A stretch of DNA of 11,523 bases from ZCTH02-B3 sp036563895 (GCA_036563895.1 DATCLN010000214.1:1-11523), one strand, 5' to 3'; positions 1 to 6,412 are shown, counted from the first letter of the stretch. Program-made: numbers and translations. The notes: generated from the sequence alone by a model not told the origin.

Positions 1-831
1 GCGTTCGGCCGGGAAACGGCCCAGGCGTGGCTGGACGTCCTGCAGATCCGCGCCCAGTCCCTGGCCGGCATCCCGCCCATCCTGGCCATCGCGCTCAGCC
101 AGTCGGTCATTCCCGTGGTCGCCGCGGCGTATGCCTCCGGCGACGCGGAGCGGCTGCGCGGCCAGGCTTCCCTCGCCCTGCGCATCGCCCTGTTCACGGG
201 GCTGCCCGTCGTGGCGGCGATGACGACGCTCTCGCACGCCATCACCGGGCTGTTGTTCGAGGACGCCGCCGGAAGCTGGATCGTCGGATGGCTGGTGGCC
301 AGCTCGCTGTTCCAGATCACGATGATGACGTCCAACGCCATCCTGCAAGGGATGGACCGCGTCCGCACGGCGATGCGGCATACGCTGTCCGGCGTCGGGC
401 TGAAACTGGTCCTGAGCCTTGCGCTGACTCCGTTTTTCGGAGTGGGCGGGCTGCTGGCGGCGACGACGGTCTGCTTCGTCTTTGTCACCGCCTGGAACTT
501 CGCCGTCATCCGCCGCGTTGCGCGGGTGTGGCCCCTTGGCGGCCGGACGGCCGGATTCGCGGCGGCGGCCGCCGTGCTTGTCGCCGTCGGGGCTGCCGCG
601 GCCTGGGCGATGCCTCTGGCGGTCGGCGGGCTCGGCGGCAAATGGCCGTACCTGCTCACAACCCTGGCCGGAGGCGCGGCCGTGTTCCTGGCGTATCCGC
701 CGCTGCTCGTCGCGTTTCGCGTCATCCGCCCGGGCGACCTTGCGTCCTTCCCCGGGCCGCTGGCCATGGCGCTGGCGCCGTTCATGCGCCTCGCCGGGGA
801 GAGGGGCAAACGGCGGGCGCGGCAGCCTTGA
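1..831 (+). CDS. Polysaccharide/lipid-linked saccharide flippase, MOP superfamily (SpoVB/YtgP-like), C-terminal part
   Basis: The reading frame is open from the first base and ends at TGA 829-831, so about 276 C-terminal residues are present and the start lies outside the window. The protein is strongly hydrophobic, with at least six membrane segments. It carries patterns typical of the MOP (multidrug/oligosaccharidyl-lipid/polysaccharide) flippases: an AIALSQSVIPVVAAAYASGD-type segment, then NAILQGMDRVRTAM followed by a VGLKLVLSLALTPFFGVGG-like helix. Relatives such as SpoVB, YtgP and MurJ move lipid-linked sugars across the cytoplasmic membrane for cell wall or spore cortex synthesis, but the substrate here cannot be read from the sequence. 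A GTG at 115 is only an internal in-frame codon. The last codons (KRRARQP) lie in the first unit of a 23-bp tandem repeat, so the tail may have been reshaped by repeat expansion. The superfamily is well supported; the exact member is not. Confidence 0.85.
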   Translation, partial: AFGRETAQAWLDVLQIRAQSLAGIPPILAIALSQSVIPVVAAAYASGDAERLRGQASLALRIALFTGLPVVAAMTTLSHAITGLLFEDAAGSWIVGWLVASSLFQITMMTSNAILQGMDRVRTAMRHTLSGVGLKLVLSLALTPFFGVGGLLAATTVCFVFVTAWNFAVIRRVARVWPLGGRTAGFAAAAAVLVAVGAAAAWAMPLAVGGLGGKWPYLLTTLAGGAAVFLAYPPLLVAFRVIRPGDLASFPGPLAMALAPFMRLAGERGKRRARQP

Positions 832-920
832 AAAGGCAGGCCCGGCAGCCTGAATCGGCGGGGGCCCCGGCTGAAAACGGCAGGCCAGGCAGCCCCGAAA
901 CGGCAAGCGCCGCAGACCCC
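808..920. repeat. Five degenerate 23-bp tandem repeats across the flippase stop codon
   Basis: Units lie at 808-830, 831-853, 854-874 (21 bp), 875-897 and 898-920. Each starts AAACGGC or a variant and continues with a GGGCGCGGCAGCC-like core. The first unit codes for the end of the flippase and contains most of its TGA; the others are downstream. The last unit supplies the left arm of the terminator-like hairpin. Confidence 0.7.
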
Positions 921-963
921 ACGGCGTTCCGCAACGCCTCCGGGTTCTGCGGCGCTGGATTTT
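906..963 (+). terminator. Probable terminator of the flippase gene, between convergent genes
   Basis: The left arm AGCGCCGCAGA (906-916) pairs perfectly with TCTGCGGCGCT (946-956). CCC/GGG pairs extend the stem past a one-base bulge, and a nested GGCGTT/AACGCC stem sits in the loop. A four-T run follows (960-963). The stem is strong but the T-run is short, so termination may be partial. Confidence 0.55.
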
Positions 964-976
964 GAAGAGCCGTACA

Positions 977-990
977 GGCCGGCGCCGGCC
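977..990. repeat. 14-bp perfect palindrome after the cupredoxin gene
   Basis: GGCCGGCGCCGGCC is fully self-complementary and lies 1 bp beyond the stop codon of the leftward cupredoxin gene. It could form a short hairpin at the 3' end of that mRNA, but no T-run follows on the minus strand. Confidence 0.4.
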
Positions 991-991
991 G

Positions 992-1369
992 TCACGAAAC
1001 GACCAGCTTGGCCACCATCTGGGCGTGCCCCGTTCCGCACTGGATGGAGCAGCGGATGGTATATTCGCCTTCCTTGAGCTGGACGACGGCGGATTCCTTG
1101 CCGGGGCGCAGCTCCAGGTTCAGGCCCTGGATTTCGATGCCGTGGACGCCCTGTTCGTTCACCAGGGTAAGCTGAACCGGCGTGTCCTTGGGAATTTGGT
1201 AGACTTCCTGGTCGAACTTCCAGTTGGACGCCTTGATGACCACTTCCATTTCCGGCGAGGCGTCGGGCGAAGCGGCCCCTCCGCCGGAGTCTTTCTGTCC
1301 GGACGAACCGCAGGCGGCGAGAACAAACACAAAAAGACCCAGGAAAACCGCGGCGGCGATTTTTTTCAT
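992..1369 (-). CDS. CuA-type cupredoxin lipoprotein (cytochrome c oxidase subunit II-like domain)
   Basis: This encodes a 125-residue exported lipoprotein. It has a KK n-region, a hydrophobic core and the lipobox LAAC with lipidated Cys20, then a Gly/Ser-rich linker to about residue 40. The rest is a small cupredoxin domain. Ligands of a binuclear copper site are in place: His76 (VHGIEI), then C107-SIQ-C111-GTG-H115-AQ-M118, which matches the CxxxCxxxHxxM loop of cytochrome oxidase subunit II and nitrous oxide reductase. There are no membrane helices beyond the signal and no oxidase genes nearby, so it is a free-standing domain outside the membrane, possibly an electron carrier or a copper-handling protein. 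The ATG is preceded by AAAGGAGG (1379-1386 on the minus strand) at good spacing. An extended -10 lies further upstream. Family fold is clear; function is inference. Confidence 0.85.
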   Translation of the reverse strand: MKKIAAAVFLGLFVFVLAACGSSGQKDSGGGAASPDASPEMEVVIKASNWKFDQEVYQIPKDTPVQLTLVNEQGVHGIEIQGLNLELRPGKESAVVQLKEGEYTIRCSIQCGTGHAQMVAKLVVS

Positions 1370-1399
1370 GGGACAGACCCTCCTTTCTTTTCTTTAGCC

Positions 1400-1408
1400 A
1401 TCATACCA
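1400..1408 (-). promoter_or_regulatory. Extended -10 promoter of the cupredoxin gene
   Basis: On the minus strand TGG-TATGAT fits the extended -10 pattern TGnTATAAT and lies about 30 bp before the start codon. No good -35 hexamer is found at 16-18 bp, which is tolerated with extended -10 elements. Three copies of a 14-mer lie further upstream. Confidence 0.45.
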
Positions 1409-1448
1409 CATTCTCCCGTGATATCGTTCACGCGCGCTGTGACATCTT

Positions 1449-1498
1449 GGTGAACAAAAACGCATCGTTTGGTGAACAAAAACGGGTGAACAAAAACG
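1449..1498 (-). repeat. Three copies of a 14-mer (minus strand CGTTTTTGTTCACC)
   Basis: Perfect copies lie at 1449-1462, 1471-1484 and 1485-1498. Two are directly adjacent and the third is 8 bp away. The 1485-1498 copy overlaps the T-run of the terminator of the holin-like gene. All three lie about 55-105 bp upstream of the likely transcription start of the cupredoxin gene, so they could be operator sites or duplicated T-runs. Confidence 0.75.
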
Positions 1499-1519
1499 CT
1501 CCGTCTGGCAACGGAGCGT
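1492..1519 (-). terminator. Rho-independent terminator of the holin-like gene
   Basis: A perfect 9-bp stem ACGCTCCGT/ACGGAGCGT (1496-1504 with 1511-1519) with a 6-base loop is followed on the minus strand by five T. It sits about 30 bp after the stop codon of the leftward membrane protein gene. Confidence 0.85.
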
Positions 1520-1548
1520 CTGGGCGGCCCGGGCTGAAGCCGGACCCG

Positions 1549-1905
1549 TTACGAGTGGCTGCGGCCGGCCTTGTAGGGGTTGGCCTTCGGAATGAACAGG
1601 TCGACGATCCCGATCACCAGCGCCGCGAGGATCGCGCCGAGGATGGACGTCTCCACCCCGCCGACCACGAACTGCGCCAGCCAGATGATCAGGGCGCTGG
1701 TCAGAAATCCGACGATCCCCCTGCCGAAGGGCGTGACTTTCTTCCCGAAGATCGCCTCGATGATCCAGCCGAACAGGGCGATGACCAGCGCGAGCAGCAG
1801 GGCGCTCCAGAAACCGCCCACGTCAAACTGCGGCACGATCAGGCTCACCAGCATGATGGCGATCGCCGACACGACAAATCGGACCACATGCCCCAGAAAT
1901 TCCAT
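1549..1905 (-). CDS. YvlD/phage-holin-family (superfamily 4) small membrane protein
   Basis: This encodes a 118-residue integral membrane protein with about four hydrophobic segments and short charged loops. The central FGKKVTPFGRGIVGFLTSALI region is characteristic of the YvlD/'phage holin family' proteins, which are common chromosomal genes of Bacillota and not necessarily phage-derived. In B. subtilis yvlD belongs to a cell-envelope-stress operon controlled by SigW, but I see no convincing SigW promoter here. The start at 1905 (MEFLGHVV) is chosen because GGGAGG lies 9 bases upstream. An in-frame ATG at 1944 would add 13 hydrophilic residues encoded over that ribosome-binding site. A TACAAT -10-like hexamer (1950-1955, minus strand) lacks a recognisable -35. 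Biochemical function is unknown. Confidence 0.85.
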   Translation of the reverse strand: MEFLGHVVRFVVSAIAIMLVSLIVPQFDVGGFWSALLLALVIALFGWIIEAIFGKKVTPFGRGIVGFLTSALIIWLAQFVVGGVETSILGAILAALVIGIVDLFIPKANPYKAGRSHS

Positions 1906-1991
1906 GCACAAGATCCTCCCTTTGCAGCGTTGTGTGGAGAGCATCCGGAATTGTACCTAGTATTCCGCTCCCGGCGGAGAGCTATGCGTCG

Positions 1992-2026
1992 GGCCGGGGG
2001 ACGGCAAGGATTCCCGCGTCCCGGCC
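1992..2026. repeat. Imperfect inverted repeat between divergent promoters
   Basis: The left arm GGCCGGGGGACG (1992-2003) pairs with CGTCCCGGCC (2017-2026) apart from two extra G. It lies upstream of the mutS2 promoter, has no T-run, and could equally be a protein-binding site or chance in GC-rich DNA. Confidence 0.3.
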
Positions 2027-2046
2027 GGGCCGCGCCGGACGGCGGT

Positions 2047-2076
2047 TTCGCAGGGCGGAGGCGTTTCGGCTATAAT
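2047..2076 (+). promoter_or_regulatory. SigA-type promoter of mutS2
   Basis: A perfect TATAAT (2071-2076) is preceded at 18 bp by TTCGCA (2047-2052), four of six matches to TTGACA. The leader is short, with the ribosome-binding site AAGGGGTGG starting at about 2085. Confidence 0.5.
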
Positions 2077-2102
2077 ATGGACATAAGGGGTGGGATTCCT
2101 CC

Positions 2103-4466
2103 GTGGACGGGAAAGCGCTGGAAACGCTGGAATTTGACAAGATCGTCGCGCGCCTGGCCGACCTGGCCGCCACCCCGATGGGCCGCGAAGCGGCGCTTGC
2201 GCTTGCGCCCTCTTCCGACCCTGAGGAGGTGCGGCTGAGGCTTGCGCATACGGACGAAGCCGTCCGCGCCGTCGCCCTGAAGGGCGCGCCGCCCTTCGGC
2301 GGCATCACCGACATCCGCCCGGCCCTGCGCCGCGCCCGCATCGGCGGGGTGCTGTCGGCGCGGGAACTCCTGGATGTCGCGGACCTGATCGCCGGCGCGG
2401 AAGCGATCCGCAGGTACCTGCGGGCCGCCGCGGAAGCGGGACAGCTCCCGCATCTGGCGGACATGGCCGCCCGTCTGGGCGAAGCGAAGGCCCTGGAGGA
2501 GGAAATCCGCCGCTGCATCGACGAAAACGGCGAGGTGACGGACGCGGCCAGCGAGGAGCTGGCGTCCGTCCGCCGCGAAATCCGCCTCGGGGAGAACCGG
2601 ATCCGGGACAAACTGGACGAAATGATCCGTTCGCCGTCCGTGCGCCAGATGCTGCAGGACGCCATCGTGACCCTGCGCGGCGACCGGTTCGTCCTGCCGG
2701 TCAAACAGGAATACCGCGCCCGCTTCGGCGGCATCGTGCACGACCAGTCCGCCAGCGGCGCCACGCTGTTCATCGAGCCCGAAGCGATCGTTGCGCTCAA
2801 CAACCGCCTGAAGGAACTGCGCCTGCGCGAAAGCCGGGAAATCGAACGCATCCTGCGGCGGCTGAGCGGGCTCGTCGGGGAAAAGGCGGAGGAACTGGCC
2901 GCCGACACGGAAACCCTCGGCGTTCTCGATTTCTGGTTCGCCAAGGCGGCTCTGGCCGGCGAAATGAAGGCGACCAGGCCGGAGATGAACGACTCCGGCA
3001 TCATCCGGCTGCCCAAGGCGCGCCATCCGCTGCTTCCCGCGGATCGGGCGGTGCCCATCGACGTCGAGCTGGGCGGCGCTTTCACGACGATGATCATCAC
3101 GGGGCCCAACACGGGCGGCAAAACGGTCTCGCTCAAAACCATCGGCCTGCTCAGCCTGATGGCGATGGCCGGCCTCTTCGTGCCCGCCGGCGAGGGAAGC
3201 CGGCTGGCCGTGTTCGACGGGGTGTACGCTGACATCGGCGACGAACAGAGCATCGAGCAAAATTTGAGCACGTTTTCCGGCCACATGAAAAATCTGGTCG
3301 CCATCCTCCGCCGGGTGACGCCGCGCAGCCTGGTGCTGCTCGACGAGCTCGGCGCCGGCACGGACCCGGCGGAAGGTTCGGCGCTGGCGGTGGCCATTCT
3401 CGAGCATCTGCACGGGATCGGCTGCCGCGTGGTGGCGACGACCCATTTCGGCGAACTCAAGGCATACGCCTATAACCGGGAAGGCATCGTCAACGCCAGC
3501 ATGGAATTCGACGACCGGACGCTCCGTCCCACCTACCGCCTCCTGATCGGCGTGCCCGGCCGCAGCAACGCCCTGGCCATCGCCCGGCGCCTCGGCCTTC
3601 CGGAAAGCATCATCCGCCGGGCGAGGGGGGAAATGCGCGAAGAAGAGCTGAACGTGAGCCGCATGCTCGCCTCCCTCGAGAAGGACCGGCGGTCGGCGGA
3701 AGCGGACCGGCAGGAAGCCGAACGGCTCCGCCGGGAAGCGGAAGCCCTGCGCCGGGAACTGGAGGAAGAACGCCGCAAGTTTGCCGAGCGCAAGGAGAAG
3801 CTGATGGCCGCCGCGCGGGAAGAAGCGCGGACCATCGTCGCCCGGGCCAGGCGGGAGGCGGAGGACATCCTGGCGGAGCTGCGCCGGCTGGCCCGGGAAG
3901 AAGCGGCTTCCATCAAGGAGCACCGGCTGATCGAGGCCAGCCGCCGGCTGGAAGAGCTGGTGCCGGACCGCGCCGGCGATCCGGAGGGAGCGGCCGCCGG
4001 TCTGGAAAAAGCCGAGCCGGGCGACGAGGTGAGGGTGCGCAGCCTGGGCGGGCAAACCGGCCGGGTGGTCGAATCGGAAGGCGACTCGGCAACGGTGCAG
4101 ATCGGCGTCATGAAAATCAGGGTGCGGCTGGAGGACCTGGAACCCGCCGGCGGGACGAAAACCGGACGGAAGCGGCAGGAGCCGGTGCCCGCGGCGACGG
4201 TCAGGCGCACGCGCGATGCCGCCGTGCGGACGGAACTGGACCTCAGGGGGCGGACGCTGGAAGAAGCCCTCGTCGAGGTGGAGCGTTTTCTGGACGAAGC
4301 GGTGCTCGCCAATCTGCATCAGGTCCGGCTGATTCACGGCAAGGGGACCGGGGCGCTGCGCAGCGGCATCCAGGATTATCTGCGCCGGCACAAGCATGTC
4401 CGGGGTTTCCGCCTTGGGGAGATAGGCGAAGGCGGCTCCGGCGTCACGGTCGCCGAGCTGAGGTAG
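2103..4466 (+). CDS. mutS2: Endonuclease MutS2 / ribosome-rescue ATPase
   Basis: The 787-residue product is close to the length of B. subtilis MutS2. Order of parts: MutS-like core/lever region (about 1-310); ATPase domain with Walker A GPNTGGKT (334-341) and Walker B LVLLDE (410-415) followed by the ABC-type GAGTDPAEGSAL; a highly charged coiled coil (about 514-640); a small KOW-like basic segment; and a C-terminal Smr domain with LDLRG (712-716) and HGKGTG (745-750). There is no N-terminal mismatch-recognition domain, which separates MutS2 from MutS. In B. subtilis MutS2 is known to act on collided ribosomes through its ATPase and Smr domains, and roles in recombination have also been reported. 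GTG 2103 is chosen because GGTGG lies just upstream and residues 1-10 (LETLEFDKI) align with the family start. All motifs look intact. Confidence 0.97.
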   Translation: MDGKALETLEFDKIVARLADLAATPMGREAALALAPSSDPEEVRLRLAHTDEAVRAVALKGAPPFGGITDIRPALRRARIGGVLSARELLDVADLIAGAEAIRRYLRAAAEAGQLPHLADMAARLGEAKALEEEIRRCIDENGEVTDAASEELASVRREIRLGENRIRDKLDEMIRSPSVRQMLQDAIVTLRGDRFVLPVKQEYRARFGGIVHDQSASGATLFIEPEAIVALNNRLKELRLRESREIERILRRLSGLVGEKAEELAADTETLGVLDFWFAKAALAGEMKATRPEMNDSGIIRLPKARHPLLPADRAVPIDVELGGAFTTMIITGPNTGGKTVSLKTIGLLSLMAMAGLFVPAGEGSRLAVFDGVYADIGDEQSIEQNLSTFSGHMKNLVAILRRVTPRSLVLLDELGAGTDPAEGSALAVAILEHLHGIGCRVVATTHFGELKAYAYNREGIVNASMEFDDRTLRPTYRLLIGVPGRSNALAIARRLGLPESIIRRARGEMREEELNVSRMLASLEKDRRSAEADRQEAERLRREAEALRRELEEERRKFAERKEKLMAAAREEARTIVARARREAEDILAELRRLAREEAASIKEHRLIEASRRLEELVPDRAGDPEGAAAGLEKAEPGDEVRVRSLGGQTGRVVESEGDSATVQIGVMKIRVRLEDLEPAGGTKTGRKRQEPVPAATVRRTRDAAVRTELDLRGRTLEEALVEVERFLDEAVLANLHQVRLIHGKGTGALRSGIQDYLRRHKHVRGFRLGEIGEGGSGVTVAELR

Positions 4467-4476
4467 CTTCAAGGTC

Positions 4477-4548
4477 GCCGCGCCGAAGCGGCTGCCTGAG
4501 CCGCTTGCGGGCGCGGCGGCGCGAGAGCGGGCGCGCCCCGGAGCGCGC
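4477..4548 (+). other. Two consecutive hairpins between mutS2 and the DUF350 gene
   Basis: The first is a long two-part stem: GCCGCGCC (4477-4484) with GGCGCGGC (4510-4517), enclosing AAGCGGCT/AGCCGCTT (4486-4493 with 4499-4506) and a 5-base loop. The second pairs GCGCGC (4531-4536) with GCGCGC (4543-4548). Neither is followed by a T-run. They may separate mutS2 mRNA from the downstream segment by processing or protection instead of terminating it. Confidence 0.5.
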
Positions 4549-4567
4549 GGCGTGAAGGAGGATTCCG

Positions 4568-5008
4568 GTGGAACAAATCGCGGATCTGATCATGTCCAAT
4601 CCCTATCTGGCCGTGCTGGCCTATTTTTCCGTCGGCGTGCTGGCCCTCATCGTATTTTTGTACATTTTTGAATGCGTGACGCGCTACGACGGATGGAAAG
4701 AAATCGGGAAGGGCAACCTGGCTGTGGCGATGGCGACCGGCGGGAAAATTTTCGGGATCTGCAACGTTTTCCGCTTCTCGATCCAGGCCGGGGACACCAT
4801 CTACGAGACCCTGATCTGGGCCGCCGTCGGGTTCGTGCTTTTGCTCGCGGCCTATTTCATGTTCGAGTTCATGACGCCCCTGTTCCGGATCGACGCCGAA
4901 ATCGCCCGAGACAACCGGGCGGTGGGTTTCCTGGCCATGATCATTTCGGTGTCGCTTTCCTACCTGGTCGGCGCGGTGGTTGACGTCATGGGAAGCGGGA
5001 GGCCCTGA
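4568..5008 (+). CDS. yshE: DUF350 / UPF0719 family membrane protein (YshE-like)
   Basis: This encodes a 146-residue protein with membrane segments at about 13-36, 50-66, 80-103 and 118-139, the four-helix plan of DUF350 proteins. Short conserved-looking loops (ECVTRYDGWKEIGKGN; FMTPLFRIDAEIARDNRAVG) separate the helices. The same gene, yshE, directly follows mutS2 in B. subtilis, so position supports the assignment. The molecular role is unknown. It starts with GTG 4568, with GAAGGAGG ending 5 bases upstream. Only 2 bp separate its stop from the next small gene, so the two are almost certainly co-transcribed. Confidence 0.85.
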   Translation: MEQIADLIMSNPYLAVLAYFSVGVLALIVFLYIFECVTRYDGWKEIGKGNLAVAMATGGKIFGICNVFRFSIQAGDTIYETLIWAAVGFVLLLAAYFMFEFMTPLFRIDAEIARDNRAVGFLAMIISVSLSYLVGAVVDVMGSGRP

Positions 5009-5010
5009 GG

Positions 5011-5097
5011 ATGAAATATCTGACGCGAACGCTGCTCGTGCTGGCCCTGGTTTTTTTTGCGCTTGGCGTCCTGTATTTGTGGTTGAGGGAGGCTTGA
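5011..5097 (+). CDS. Hypothetical 28-residue single-helix membrane protein
   Basis: A short frame from ATG 5011 to TGA 5095-5097 begins MKYLTRTLL, continues as one uninterrupted hydrophobic helix (about residues 8-24) and ends LWLREA. The positive N-terminus suggests N-in orientation. A GGGAGG ribosome-binding site lies 8 bases upstream of the ATG, overlapping the end of the DUF350 gene. The gene is 2 bp downstream of that stop and 3 bp upstream of the next start, and its 3' end contains the GGGAGG of the next gene, suggesting translational coupling. I recognise no family. Placement, ribosome-binding site and coherent helix argue that it is real; its size means chance cannot be fully excluded. 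Confidence 0.65.
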   Translation: MKYLTRTLLVLALVFFALGVLYLWLREA

Positions 5098-5100
5098 TGG

Positions 5101-5790
5101 ATGAACCCGATCGTTTGCCCCTGGTGCCAGAACGAGATCTGGCCGGATGAGGACGAAACACCGGAATACTGTCCGGTTTGCGAAAACGAGCTGGGCGACT
5201 ACCGGACCGTGGAGATTACCCTGGATCTGGACCCGGAAGAAGCCGAAGAGGACGGCGGTCCGGAGGGCTTGGCCGAAACGGCGGGGACGGCCGGAGCGAA
5301 AGCGGCGTCCGGCGCATGGGAGCCGCCCCGGGCGGCGTCCGGAACGGCGGCAGCCGGAGCTGCGGCGACCGGAGCGGCCGCACCCGGGGAGAATCCGGCG
5401 GCCGGGGCCGCGGAAGGGAAACGCGCGGAAGCCGGCAAGTCCGGCGAAGGCGATTTTCCGGGGGACATGGAGCTGCGGGAAATCGGCGGCGAAGAGATGC
5501 TGATGTTCCGCGCGGCGGTGGACAAATGGCTGGAGACGCAGCGGGAAGTGCCGGAATGCCCTTCTTGCCGGGAATACATGATCGAAGGCGGTTCGCTGCG
5601 CATAGGGCCGGAGGGCTTCCGTCCGTATACGCCGCCGAAGGCCGCGCACCCGGTGCTGGATGCGTCGTTCGAGGCCACCGTGTACGTGTGCCCCTCCTGT
5701 TTTTCCGTCCACTTCGTCCTGTCGGACGAAGACCGGGCGGCCGTCATCCGCAAGGGCGGCCTCTTTTCACAAAGCCTGGATTTGATGTAA
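5101..5790 (+). CDS. Hypothetical protein with two pairs of CxxC zinc-knuckle motifs and an Ala/Gly-rich linker
   Basis: The 229-residue soluble product begins with a zinc-ribbon-like module, C6PWC9 and C24PVC27. A low-complexity linker rich in Ala, Gly, Glu and Pro follows (about 45-118). The C-terminal domain carries C153PSC156 and C197PSC200 about 40 residues apart, with a hydrophobic core (TVYVCPSCFSVHFVL). Each four-Cys set could bind one zinc ion. The linker DNA contains imperfect short tandem repeats (about 5305-5400), so its length probably varies between strains. The ATG at 5101 has GGGAGG 8 bases upstream, inside the preceding small gene. It ends the cluster behind mutS2 and yshE. 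I do not recognise a named family; nucleic-acid or protein binding would be a guess from the zinc motifs only. Confidence 0.8.
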   Translation: MNPIVCPWCQNEIWPDEDETPEYCPVCENELGDYRTVEITLDLDPEEAEEDGGPEGLAETAGTAGAKAASGAWEPPRAASGTAAAGAAATGAAAPGENPAAGAAEGKRAEAGKSGEGDFPGDMELREIGGEEMLMFRAAVDKWLETQREVPECPSCREYMIEGGSLRIGPEGFRPYTPPKAAHPVLDASFEATVYVCPSCFSVHFVLSDEDRAAVIRKGGLFSQSLDLM

Positions 5791-5793
5791 TAT
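5764..5793 (+). promoter_or_regulatory. Possible promoter of the Lrp-family/aminotransferase pair
   Basis: TTTTCA (5764-5769), 18 bp and TAATAT (5788-5793) form a weak SigA-type promoter overlapping the end of the zinc-motif gene. It lies about 28 bp before the TTG start. Lrp-type regulators often control their own operon, but no palindromic operator stands out. Confidence 0.35.
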
Positions 5794-5820
5794 GGAGATT
5801 AATTCAGGAGGGGATCTCCC

Positions 5821-6312
5821 TTGGACGATTTGCGGCTGAAAATCCTGGAACTGCTCCGGGAAGACGGGCGTCTTCCGCCGTCCACCATCGCCACCATGCT
5901 GGGCGTGGACGAAGAGACGGTGCGCGAGGCCATCGCCGACATGGAGAAAAAGCACGTCATCGTCAAGTACGGCGCCACCATCAACTGGAGCAAGGTGGAC
6001 GACGACAAGGTGACGGCGCTCATCGAGGTGCAGTGCACGCCGGAGCGCGGCCGCGGTTTCGAAAAAATCGCGGAGCGGATTTATTTGTACCCCGAAGTCA
6101 AATCGGTTTACCTGATGAGCGGAGCCTACGACCTGCTGGTGGAAATCGAGGGCAAAACCCTCAAGGAAGTCGCCTCGTTCGTGTCCAGCAAGCTGGCTCC
6201 CATCGAATCGGTCATTTCGACCAAGACGTTTTTCATCCTGAAAAAATACAAGCAGGACGGCGTCATCTTCGAGGAGCTCAACGGCGATCACCGGCTGGCC
6301 GTTTCGCCCTGA
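5821..6312 (+). CDS. alaR: Lrp/AsnC-family transcriptional regulator (AlaR/YugG-like)
   Basis: The 163-residue protein has an N-terminal winged helix-turn-helix (about 1-50; LRLKILELLREDGRL, then the recognition region EETVREAIADMEKK). A C-terminal RAM effector-binding domain follows (about 63-145; VTALIEVQCTPERG, VYLMSGAYDLLVEIEG). This is the standard Lrp/AsnC layout; such proteins form dimers to octamers and sense amino acids. The start is TTG 5821: AGGAGGGG lies 7 bases upstream and no later codon has a comparable site. The next gene is a class I aminotransferase, the arrangement of B. subtilis alaR-alaT (yugG-yugH), so control of alanine transamination is the likely job. The family is certain; the symbol rests on synteny and similarity remembered, not searched. 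Confidence 0.9.
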   Translation: MDDLRLKILELLREDGRLPPSTIATMLGVDEETVREAIADMEKKHVIVKYGATINWSKVDDDKVTALIEVQCTPERGRGFEKIAERIYLYPEVKSVYLMSGAYDLLVEIEGKTLKEVASFVSSKLAPIESVISTKTFFILKKYKQDGVIFEELNGDHRLAVSP

Positions 6313-6359
6313 GCGGCGCCGCGTTTCCGCGCGCTTTGCCGCGCCGTCCCGGCGCCGGG
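6313..6359. repeat. Two short GC palindromes in the gap before the aminotransferase gene
   Basis: GCGGCGCCGC (6313-6322) and CCCGGCGCCGGG (6348-6359) are perfect palindromes sharing the core GGCGCC in the 100-bp gap between regulator and aminotransferase. Short hairpins, Lrp-family binding or chance in GC-rich DNA are all possible. There is no T-run. Confidence 0.35.
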
Positions 6360-6412
6360 CCAGCCGTTCCGGAGCTTGCGTCTAAGTCTGGCAGAAAAGA
6401 AGGACGATGCCC

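Noticed and set aside
808..920. CRISPR array
   Set aside because: The 23-bp units are head-to-tail without spacers and are degenerate. No cas gene is present.
27..965. A 312-codon frame overlapping the flippase gene on the same strand
   Set aside because: The translation is Arg/Pro/Gly-rich noise. The frame starting at base 1 encodes a coherent membrane protein.
1549..1905. Prophage holin
   Set aside because: No lysin or other phage gene is near. YvlD-type proteins with this family label are ordinary chromosomal genes in Bacillota.
1906..1944. Longer start for the holin-like protein at 1944
   Set aside because: The extra residues (LSTQRCKGRILC) are not family-like and cover the GGGAGG that serves the start at 1905.
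2070..4472. An 800-codon open frame on the minus strand over mutS2
   Set aside because: It is the antisense shadow expected over a long GC-rich gene. The plus-strand MutS2 has all family motifs, while the shadow has a His/Arg/Pro/Gln-rich translation without recognisable domains.
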